A stretch of 64,000 bases of DNA. It comes from Saccharibacter sp. EH611 (GTDB taxonomy: Bacteria > Pseudomonadota > Alphaproteobacteria > Acetobacterales > Acetobacteraceae). The notes beneath the pieces were generated by a model. That model ran no database searches and was not told the DNA's origin. It saw nothing but the letters and a program-made list of their open reading frames with translations. Where the stretch lies: positions 186,001 to 250,000 of the forward strand of contig NZ_WVHP01000025.1 of the NCBI RefSeq assembly GCF_009834765.1. The letters are read 5' to 3'. Shown in pieces: positions 1-6,444 of this stretch. The position numbers were made by a program, and so were the translations under genes. Numbering within the stretch: the first letter of the stretch is position 1; the number at the start of each line of letters is the position of its first letter.

Positions 1-145
1 GCACAGTGAGAGTGGCCTTCCCTTGCGCACGGGCCCATTCAACATGTTCTGGACGAAATTTAGTACCGATAGAGGTACATCCACTCATGGCGGTGAGTAC
101 GACGCACAAAGTGAGGTTAAGAAGAAAATGGCGGTTTATCGTCAC
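1..145 (-). CDS. Lipoprotein, N-terminal part (gene runs off the window start)
   Basis: Only the first 48 or so codons are in the window. The start is read as GTG at 145, because an in-frame TGA lies a few codons upstream. The product opens with a basic residue, a hydrophobic stretch and the lipobox TAMSGC around residues 19-24, so it should be a lipid-anchored envelope protein. After the cysteine the sequence continues TSIGTKFRPEHVEWAR. The pattern of a short lipoprotein followed by a small soluble domain recalls SmpA/BamE-like proteins, but too little is visible to name a family. The frame stays open to the window edge. Confidence 0.6.
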   Translation of the reverse strand, partial: MTINRHFLLNLTLCVVLTAMSGCTSIGTKFRPEHVEWARAQGKATLTV

Positions 146-500
146 AGAGGTCTTTTTCCGTCATGATGGAATAACTGTGAGATAAAATTTCTTTAGATTT
201 TTGTCGAGAATAAATAGACCTTATGAATGTGATTTGATCCCATATGTGACTTTTGTGTGAGGCAGGCATGTATTGCTCGCTATCATGGTAAATACGATAG
301 ATTATGCCGTGTAGCAGTCAGAGACATGGTTTTTATCAAAATATAAGAACAGTTGAGCTTTTGAAGGGGATGAAGGGCAGGTGTCTTCATGCCGGCCTTA
401 TGGGTTTCTAAAGATGCCTGTGGAACGAGCTTACTCTGTCATATGTGAATGATGGCTGACTGTGTGGGTTTATTGAGGTCTGGAAATAAACGCTGTGATA
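146..500. other. Intergenic region, no gene seen
   Basis: About 350 bases upstream of the lipoprotein gene. Frames are short and unconvincing. On the minus strand a TCGACA hexamer and a TATCTC hexamer 17 bases apart lie about 30-60 bases before the lipoprotein start and could be its promoter; this is a weak match. Confidence 0.4.
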
Positions 501-537
501 TAAAAAACGCACGTCCCAACTATGCGAGACGTGCGTT
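501..537 (-). terminator. Rho-independent terminator of the Ton operon
   Basis: AACGCACGTC (506-515) and GACGTGCGTT (528-537) form a perfect 10-bp stem with a 12-base loop. Read on the minus strand the stem is followed directly by a run of Ts (complement of 502-507). It lies about 35 bases past the stop of the TPR gene, so it probably ends the tonB-exbB-exbD-exbD-TPR transcript. Confidence 0.85.
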
Positions 538-572
538 CTGAATGCGGTGCGCGTACGAGCTAGCGCGGCGCG

Positions 573-1853
573 TTAGCGTGCGGCTGCACTGCGGAGATAC
601 ACAGCCCAGAGCTGGGCGAGGTCATTGACGACACCATCGCCATTCATAGCGCTTAGAAGCGTTACAGCGTCTGCCTTACGGCCTGCATCAATCAACGCCA
701 TCCCTTTCTCAAGCTGGGCAATGTCGGGGAAGCGCGGTTTCTTCTCTTGCCCTTGCTGGATGAGCGCCAGTCCTTGGTCAACTTGACCATTGAGGATCAG
801 GTTATACCCAGCGGTAAGAGATGGCCCGGCTGTTGGTGTGCGTCCGGCTTCTTGTACTGCAGCAGGGAGCTCGTTACGCGTTTTTGCAGCCTGTTGAGCG
901 ACAAAAGAGCGGAAATGCTCCTGTGATCCAGCTGCAGGGCCTGTGCCGAGAAGATGGCGATTGTAGCCTTCATTGAGAAGGTTAAGTGCCAGTTGCGGTA
1001 GGCCCATTTGCACAGCTCGTTCTGCCATGTCCTGAAAGTCGGAAGGGTTGGTGAGCACACCCGTGGCGAGCCGCAAACGCTGAAGGTTAAAGACTAAGCG
1101 TGGTGATAATGATTGATCGCTGACCAGATTATGGATCAGGATCTGCCAATATTGCGTGCGTGGATAATATTTTACCAGCTGCACATAAGCGTTGGTTTGG
1201 CCGGGGAGGTCACGTAAATTGCCATAGGCCGTTGCCATCATTTGAAGCTGGCTTTCGGCAGGGGTGCGCTTAGCCTTTTGGTCTGCTGCGATAATCCCGC
1301 GGACAGCGGCAATCGTGCCCTTCCAGTCTTGCTGAAGATAATAGCACTGCACGAGCAGGGTCTGCATCTGCGGGTCGGCCCCGTAATCATGGGTATAGCG
1401 CGCTGCTGCTTTAGCCGCACTGGCATAGTCACGCGCACTATAGGCCATGCTCGCTTGCGCCATGAGCATCTGCTTTTTAGAAGCGGCAGGCGTGCGGGCG
1501 CTATTGATCAAGACATCATAGGCCTTGAGAGCCGCTGATGCATTGCCAGATTGCGCGGCAACGGCAGCGCGCATTTGCGCAATCACATAGGCTTCGTAGC
1601 TGCTTTTGTTTTTGACGGCATCAGCAGCATCTACAGCCTCCATCGCTTGGCTAAGATTGTGGGCTGAGAGTGCTTTTTGAGCTTGTTGCAGATGACCGCC
1701 GACGTCTTGGCCGAGAGCATCCTCAGCATAAGCCGTAGAGACCAGTGCCCCTCCCCCGTTAAAGGGAGCATGGTGTGGTGCGACAAATGCGGCCAGACCA
1801 AAGGCGCTCGCCATCAATACTGTACGAGAGATCGTGAAGGGAGAGGAGGCCAT
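573..1853 (-). CDS. Exported TPR-type protein of the Ton operon
   Basis: 426 residues. The start is ATG 1853, preceded by an AAGGA ribosome site inside the end of exbD2; the frame stays open further upstream but that would overlap exbD2. The N-terminus has a long signal peptide (hydrophobic core around residues 12-25, Ala-rich cleavage region near residue 45). The mature part is helical and Ala/Leu/Gln-rich, with repeating 34-residue-like units (for example AEQALSAHNLSQAMEAVDAA-type pairs), as in TPR solenoids. It is the last gene after two exbD genes, an arrangement known in acetic acid bacteria, which suggests a periplasmic partner or scaffold for TonB-dependent uptake. The exact role is unknown. 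Confidence 0.75.
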   Translation of the reverse strand: MASSPFTISRTVLMASAFGLAAFVAPHHAPFNGGGALVSTAYAEDALGQDVGGHLQQAQKALSAHNLSQAMEAVDAADAVKNKSSYEAYVIAQMRAAVAAQSGNASAALKAYDVLINSARTPAASKKQMLMAQASMAYSARDYASAAKAAARYTHDYGADPQMQTLLVQCYYLQQDWKGTIAAVRGIIAADQKAKRTPAESQLQMMATAYGNLRDLPGQTNAYVQLVKYYPRTQYWQILIHNLVSDQSLSPRLVFNLQRLRLATGVLTNPSDFQDMAERAVQMGLPQLALNLLNEGYNRHLLGTGPAAGSQEHFRSFVAQQAAKTRNELPAAVQEAGRTPTAGPSLTAGYNLILNGQVDQGLALIQQGQEKKPRFPDIAQLEKGMALIDAGRKADAVTLLSAMNGDGVVNDLAQLWAVYLRSAAAR

Positions 1854-1857
1854 TGGT

Positions 1858-2298
1858 TTATTGTCCTTCCATGAATTGATCCAGGCCGACAATACCCAGC
1901 TTGGTGACGCCAAGACGCTGAGCATCTGCCATCACATGCGCCACCGTCTTATAACTTGCAAGACGGTCTGGATGGATATGCACTTCAGGCTGTCCATCTT
2001 CAGGGCCGGAAACAGCATTGCGCAAGTGCGCTTGCAGGGACTCTTCTGATGTAATCGGAGAGCCATTCCAGAGGATGGAATTATCATAGCTGACGGCAAT
2101 CGTCACAATTGGTGATTGCACGCTGGAGGGAGGCGGGTTCCCATGAGGCAGATCAATCGAAACAGAATGTGTCTGCAACGGGATGGTGATGATGAGCATA
2201 ATCAACAGCACCAACATCACGTCAATCAAAGGCGTGGTGTTGATATCGACGATACCTTCGTCTTCATGGGTGCTGTCAGAGCCAACACTCATAGCCAT
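1858..2298 (-). CDS. exbD: ExbD/TolR-family biopolymer transport protein (second copy)
   Basis: 146 residues. Start ATG 2298 is chosen because GGAG lies 8 bases upstream and the ExbD signature begins soon after. The order is typical of ExbD: short cytoplasmic tail, the motif DINTTPLIDVMLVLLIM with the conserved membrane Asp that carries protons, then a periplasmic domain ending in VTKLGIVGLDQF. It would work with ExbB as the proton-driven motor that energises TonB. It is about 98 bases downstream of the first exbD, separated by a hairpin, and 4 bases upstream of the TPR gene. The two ExbDs differ clearly in their periplasmic parts, so they are paralogues and not a recent duplication. Confidence 0.92.
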   Translation of the reverse strand: MAMSVGSDSTHEDEGIVDINTTPLIDVMLVLLIMLIITIPLQTHSVSIDLPHGNPPPSSVQSPIVTIAVSYDNSILWNGSPITSEESLQAHLRNAVSGPEDGQPEVHIHPDRLASYKTVAHVMADAQRLGVTKLGIVGLDQFMEGQ

Positions 2299-2360
2299 AA
2301 GGCAGTCTCCAGAAAGCGCATGCCCTATCGGTGGGGTAGAGCATGAGAAAGAGGGATGGA

Positions 2361-2390
2361 AGGGCGAGAGCATGTGGTCTCTCTCGCCCT
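2361..2390 (-). other. Intercistronic hairpin between the two exbD genes
   Basis: AGGGCGAGAG (2361-2370) and CTCTCGCCCT (2381-2390) are perfect 10-bp arms with a 10-base loop, just after the stop of exbD1. No T-run follows on the minus strand, so it is more likely an mRNA-processing or stability element, or a partial attenuator, than a full terminator. Confidence 0.6.
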
Positions 2391-2395
2391 TCTGC

Positions 2396-2824
2396 TTAGT
2401 TTGCGTCGTGGGGCTGTTCTGTAATGAAGTCGATATGGGCAATACCGGCTTCCTGACAGGCGGCTACGGCTTGGCCGACAGCCATATATTTTGCCGCACC
2501 ATCCCCTCGGATCTGGATCTGAGGCTGTGGTGTTTGGCGAGCCGCCTCAACGAGGCGGTTGAGCAGCTCCTCACGGCTCCGTAGCGGTGTCGTGTTCCAG
2601 TAGGTCTGTCCATCAGCAGTAATCGCCAAGACGACATTGCCCGGTTTGGTGTGTGTCGGTTGGTTATGGTCAACCGGCAATTTCACCTTCACCGTATGAG
2701 TGGCAACAGGGATGGTGATCAAGAAGATGATGAGCAGCACCAACATGACGTCGACGAGTGGCGTGGTGTTAATCGCCGACACCACTTCGTCGTCACCGCC
2801 ACTTCCTCCGACGTTCATAGCCAT
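2396..2824 (-). CDS. exbD: ExbD/TolR-family biopolymer transport protein (first copy)
   Basis: 142 residues. Start ATG 2824 lies 4 bases after the exbB stop, so translation is probably coupled. A Gly-rich N-terminus leads into the ExbD motif AINTTPLVDVMLVLLIIFL, which contains the proton-carrying Asp inside the single membrane helix, followed by a periplasmic domain of about 95 residues. It acts with ExbB to convert the proton gradient into work by TonB at the outer membrane. The longer upstream frame overlaps exbB and was not used. Confidence 0.93.
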   Translation of the reverse strand: MAMNVGGSGGDDEVVSAINTTPLVDVMLVLLIIFLITIPVATHTVKVKLPVDHNQPTHTKPGNVVLAITADGQTYWNTTPLRSREELLNRLVEAARQTPQPQIQIRGDGAAKYMAVGQAVAACQEAGIAHIDFITEQPHDAN

Positions 2825-2828
2825 ATTC

Positions 2829-3893
2829 TTAGACTCGCTGGCTGGTGGTTGTGGTGGTTGGTGCAGCGTCGCTTTTACCAACGTCAAGCGCCACAGAACC
2901 GTGACGATAGCCACCAATCAAAATGGAGTGAATGTCAGACCCGAAGTTACGCACGCGATCCATAGCCCCTTTGTTGCGGCGGACGAGCAGGTTGTAGCCC
3001 AACACAGCTGGAACAGCGGTTGCCAGACCGATGGCCGTCATAATGAGGGATTCACCGACTGGGCCTGCCACTTTGTCGATGGAGGCTTGGCCAGCAATAC
3101 CGATAGCTGTCAGTGCGTGGTAAATACCCCACACGGTTCCGAACAGACCAATAAATGGAGAGGTGGAGCCCACCGTTCCCAAGAAGGCCAGCCCGCCTTG
3201 GAGGCGTGTATTGACCGTCTCAATGGAACGCTGGATGGACATGGCGATCCATGACGGCAGATCAATCGAATCCCGCATAGACCCTTCATGGTGTTGAGCA
3301 GCAGCGATACCTGTTTCAGCAATGTAACGGAAAGGGGATTCAGCCTTAAGCTTCTTAGTGCCTTCCTGAACAGACTTCTGGTTCCAGAATGTATGGCCGG
3401 CATCACGCGCTGCTTTGAAGAGGCGGGCTTGCTCAATGAATTTCGTAACCAGAATGATCCATGTGCCCAAAGACATAATCGCCATGATGAGTAGAACGCC
3501 ACGGGCGATCACGTCACCATTTTTCCACAAAGCCTTGAGGCCATAAGGGTTCTCAGCAGGGGCTTTATCAGCAGGTTTGTCACCCTCGGCAGGCTTGTCG
3601 CTCACTGGGGTTGCGGTAACAGGCGTGCCGTTGGAGGGCGCTGGTGCATTTGCATCAGGCGTTGTTGCACCAGCAGGGGGAGCCGCTGGGGTTGTGGCTC
3701 CAGCAGGAGGGGCAGCCGGGGTTGTCGCACCGGCAGGTGGAGCGGCCGGTGTCTGTTGTTGGGAAGCATCCTGTGCAAATGCAGCAGGAGCGGAGACGCT
3801 TACGAGAGCCAATGTAAGCGCAAGAGCGGTGCCACCTACAGTGCGCGCCTTAGGCGAAGCAGGGGTTACAGGAAGGCGGAACAGTCTGGTCAT
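2829..3893 (-). CDS. exbB: ExbB/TolQ-family proton channel with an extended Pro/Ala-rich N-terminus
   Basis: About 354 residues from ATG 3893; ATG 3902 is an alternative. The N-terminus looks like a signal sequence ending near AFA-QDAS. It is followed by an Ala/Pro/Thr-rich linker with three copies of PAAPPAGATT, and then the MotA/TolQ/ExbB domain: a first membrane helix (MAIMSLGTWIILVTKF), a cytoplasmic domain, and the pair of conserved helices with GLAFLGTVGSTSPFIGLFGT and ESLIMTAIGLATAVPAV. Long ExbBs with a cleavable leader and periplasmic extension are known in some proteobacteria. It is 183 bases downstream of tonB and is followed directly by exbD. Confidence 0.93.
   Translation of the reverse strand: MTRLFRLPVTPASPKARTVGGTALALTLALVSVSAPAAFAQDASQQQTPAAPPAGATTPAAPPAGATTPAAPPAGATTPDANAPAPSNGTPVTATPVSDKPAEGDKPADKAPAENPYGLKALWKNGDVIARGVLLIMAIMSLGTWIILVTKFIEQARLFKAARDAGHTFWNQKSVQEGTKKLKAESPFRYIAETGIAAAQHHEGSMRDSIDLPSWIAMSIQRSIETVNTRLQGGLAFLGTVGSTSPFIGLFGTVWGIYHALTAIGIAGQASIDKVAGPVGESLIMTAIGLATAVPAVLGYNLLVRRNKGAMDRVRNFGSDIHSILIGGYRHGSVALDVGKSDAAPTTTTTSQRV
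3661..3750. repeat. Three tandem 30-bp repeats inside exbB
   Basis: Three 30-base units in a row (starting at 3661, 3691 and 3721), each encoding PAAPPAGATT on the minus strand. The units differ at third-codon positions, so the repeat is old enough to have drifted or is under protein-level selection. Copy number may vary between strains and change the length of the periplasmic linker. Confidence 0.9.
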
Positions 3894-4028
3894 GAATCCC
3901 ATATCCTCGTCAAAAGTCAGACACCCGCTGAGTGGAGGGGTGCGCTGGAAGGGGGCTTGTGGAGTTGGCCGCCCTCCCGAAGTTAAGCTGATCTTTCGCC
4001 TAAGAAAAGGCAAAAGCGAAGAAATCTC

Positions 4029-4066
4029 GCCCCTTCCACGTTCCCGAATGGTGAGGTGGGAAGGGG
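4029..4066 (-). other. Intercistronic hairpin between tonB and exbB
   Basis: GCCCCTTCCAC (4029-4039) pairs with GTGGGAAGGGGC (4055-4066) with one bulged base. It sits in the tonB-exbB gap (3894-4076) and has no T-run on the minus strand, so it may set relative expression of tonB and exbB by processing or partial termination. Confidence 0.5.
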
Positions 4067-4076
4067 CAGGCGGTGG

Positions 4077-4760
4077 TTATTCCTCGTTCCCACCACCTAA
4101 ACTAAAGTCCACATGAAGCACGTGGTTATGCTCCACAACGGGTTGCCCATTAATCACAGCAGGCTGATAGCGCAGCCGTGGGCTTGTGAGGAATTCCATT
4201 GCGCTTTCTGCAAAGTCACTCCCACCCTTCACACTGATCACCTTACAATGTGCAGGATGGCCGTCTGGCATAATATCACACGATGCCGTGACAGAGCCCT
4301 CACGGCTTTCGGACTCAGCGTCCTCTGGGTAGTTCAGAGGGGGCTTGCTAATCGGGCTTGCACTGACGCCGTGATCCGTTTCCGCCGTGTCTGCACTAGA
4401 AGGCGCTGCCGTTGGGGCCGGTGGCGTCGGGGACGTGGCCGGTGGTTGTGCCTTCGGTGGCTTCTGATGTGTCACATGCCGCATGGGTGGTTTGGGCGGT
4501 GGTGGCACATTGATCTTTGGCGGTGGAATATATGGTGGAGGCGGCTGCACCATCGTCGGCGGAGGCGGCGGTGGTGGAGGTGGCGGCGGTGGTGGTGGTT
4601 CACTGATGACGCGCGTCTGAATGGGTGCGTGGGGTGGCTCAGACTTGCTGAACGGATGGCGCGTCAGGGCATAGACCACCACGCCCATGGCCAAAATGGC
4701 CACGACAACCGCGACGATATAGTCCGTCGGCTTGCGTTGCTGGGCGGCGTAGCTCTTCAT
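4077..4760 (-). CDS. tonB: TonB energy-transducing protein
   Basis: 227 residues; start ATG 4760 with AAGAAGG 8 bases upstream. Order of parts: short cytoplasmic tail, one membrane helix (about residues 14-32, IVAVVVAILAMGVVVYAL), a very Pro-rich periplasmic spacer with 14 consecutive prolines around residues 55-68, and a C-terminal TonB domain containing LNYPEDAESESREGSV and the end LHVDFSL. TonB spans the periplasm and transmits ExbBD energy to outer-membrane receptors. It is the first gene of the minus-strand operon and would serve the TBDRs at 15.4, 20.3 and 24.1 kb. Confidence 0.95.
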   Translation of the reverse strand: MKSYAAQQRKPTDYIVAVVVAILAMGVVVYALTRHPFSKSEPPHAPIQTRVISEPPPPPPPPPPPPPPTMVQPPPPYIPPPKINVPPPPKPPMRHVTHQKPPKAQPPATSPTPPAPTAAPSSADTAETDHGVSASPISKPPLNYPEDAESESREGSVTASCDIMPDGHPAHCKVISVKGGSDFAESAMEFLTSPRLRYQPAVINGQPVVEHNHVLHVDFSLGGGNEE

Positions 4761-5204
4761 TTCGAAACCTTCTTACCCCTTATTCCCTAAGTCCGCCCCG
4801 GCGCCTGCCTAGATGATAGGGCCGGGCAGCGTGGCGGGTCAGGTTGCGTGTTGTCTTGACCCAAACCAGCTCTGCGGTGGAACTTGCCTAGGTCTCCCCT
4901 TCATACCGGGCCTGTCTGGTCCAGAAAAGGGGGGATCCCATAATCACCGCAAAGAAATGGTTATTTACGGAACAAGTTGGGCCGATCAATGGCTTTTCTG
5001 TCAAGCGTTGTGGGTGCCATCATATATCTTTTTTAGTCAAAGAGCGTCTTCTTTAAAAGCGGGGACAATGCGTATAAATGGAAAGAAATCCCAGTTTTCT
5101 AACATTTCGAACACGTTCTGACTGTGCATTATAATGATAGAAATCTGCGTTATTTTTTTATTCTTTAACTGCGCAAGAACGCAATGAAACTTCATAAAAA
5201 TGTC
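4761..5204. other. Intergenic region upstream of tonB
   Basis: No convincing gene; the only long frame (plus strand 4813-5121) has no family features or good ribosome site. The part next to tonB is G+C-rich and the part towards prfB is A+T-rich. The tonB promoter must be here, but no clear -35/-10 pair or Fur box could be assigned by eye. Confidence 0.5.
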
Positions 5205-5241
5205 ACAAAAGAAGGGTGCAAAGAGAATCTCCTTACACCCC
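5205..5241 (-). terminator. Terminator of the mrcA-prfB unit
   Basis: On the minus strand the arms GGGTGTAAGGAGA and TCTCTTTGCACCC (within 5214-5240) form a 13-pair stem that includes G-U pairs. TTCTTTT follows. It lies about 30 bases past the prfB stop. Confidence 0.75.
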
Positions 5242-5272
5242 TCTTAAAGCAATAACGTTTCATCAGGCGGCG

Positions 5273-6404
5273 TTATTGGGCATCAGCACTGGCTTGTGAG
5301 CGCGTCGCACTGACACGTTGGGCCAATGAGGCGGCCATAAACGCATCTAGGTCACCATCCAGCACAGCATCTGGATTGGTTTTCTCGATATTGGTTCGGA
5401 GGTCTTTGACCAGCTGATAGGGTGCGAGCACATAAGAGCGGATTTGATGGCCCCAGCCAATATCGGTTTTGGCGGCCTCGTTTGCTGCGGCTTCGTTCTC
5501 ACGCTTTTGCAGCTCTGCTTCGTACAGCCGAGCGCGGAGCATTTCCATCGCCGTGGCACGGTTACGGTGCTGGGAGCGGTCTGTTTGGCAAGCCACCACG
5601 ATCCCGGTTGGGATATGGGTAATACGGATCGCTGAATCCGTCTTGTTAACGTGCTGCCCACCGGCCCCGGAGGCACGGAATGTATCAACGCGGAGGTCAG
5701 AATCCAGCACTTCCACCTCAATCGTGTCATCCACAACGGGGTACACCCAGATGGAGGCGAAGGAGGTTTGACGACGGGCGGCGGCATCAAAAGGTGAGAT
5801 CCGCACGAGGCGATGCACACCGGCTTCTGTTTTCAGCCAGCCATAGGCATTGGGGCCACTGACGAGGATGGTAGCCGACTTGATCCCAGCTTGTTCGCCA
5901 TCGCTATTTTCCATAAGCGTGACTTTATAGCCGTGCTTTTCGGCCCAACGCGTGTACATACGCAGCATCATGAGTGCCCAATCCTGAGCCTCTGTGCCAC
6001 CCGCACCAGAATTGACCTCTAGGTAACAGTCATTACCGTCGGCTTCACCAGAGAGCAGGCTTTCTGTCTCACGCTTCTGGGCCTCTTCGGAGAGTTCCTT
6101 GAGGGTCGCGATGGCCTCCGTCACGACGGCCGTGTCGTCTTCCATTTCTGCGAGTTCGACAAGGTCGAGCGTGTCGCGCGTTCTTTCTTCAATCAGCTGA
6201 ACACCCTCAATCTGATTGGCGAGCATGGTGCGCTCGCGCATCAGTTTCTGGGCGGCCTCAGGATTATTCCAAAGGTCGGGGTCTTCGCTCTGATGGTTCA
6301 GTTCGGCAAGGCGTGTTGTGGCGACATCCCAGTCAAAGATGCCTCCTCAGCAGCGCCACGGACTGCTTGATCTGCTCGGAGAGTGCTTCGGTCTCAGCCG
6401 ACAT
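5273..6404 (-). CDS. prfB: Peptide chain release factor 2, expressed by programmed +1 frameshifting
   Basis: RF2 recognises UGA and UAA stop codons and triggers peptide release. Two frames make the protein. The first runs from ATG 6404 for 23 codons to an in-frame TGA at 6335-6333; the second continues from GAC at 6334 to the stop at 5273, giving about 376 residues. The shift site is CTT TGA C, with AGGAGG at 6347-6342 three bases before it, the same design as E. coli prfB. The second frame contains the RF2 anticodon-like tripeptide SPF (RISPFDA) and the catalytic GGQ loop (SGAGGQHVNKTDSA). It is 40 bases downstream of the PBP1A gene. The shift is autoregulatory in known cases: low RF2 favours shifting. 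Confidence 0.96.
6332..6347 (-). promoter_or_regulatory. prfB: prfB programmed frameshift signal
   Basis: Minus-strand sequence AGGAGGCATCTTTGAC. It has an internal Shine-Dalgarno (6347-6342), the slippery CTT codon (6338-6336), the RF2-dependent TGA (6335-6333) and a C in the next position, which weakens termination. All elements of the classical bacterial prfB frameshift site are present. Confidence 0.95.
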
Positions 6405-6444
6405 CCGTCTTTCTCCAAAAATAAAGGTTAGCGTTAGGCTTGCG

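Noticed and set aside
3577-4116. 179-codon Ala/Gly-rich frame opposite exbB
   Set aside because: It is the complement of the PAAPPAGATT repeat region and not a separate gene.
4813-5121. 102-codon plus-strand frame upstream of tonB
   Set aside because: No ribosome site, no family features, and a composition that follows the local DNA instead of coding bias.
5120-5160. Possible Fur box in the tonB upstream region (ATTATAATGATAG)
   Set aside because: Only a partial match to the Fur consensus and about 370 bases from the tonB start.
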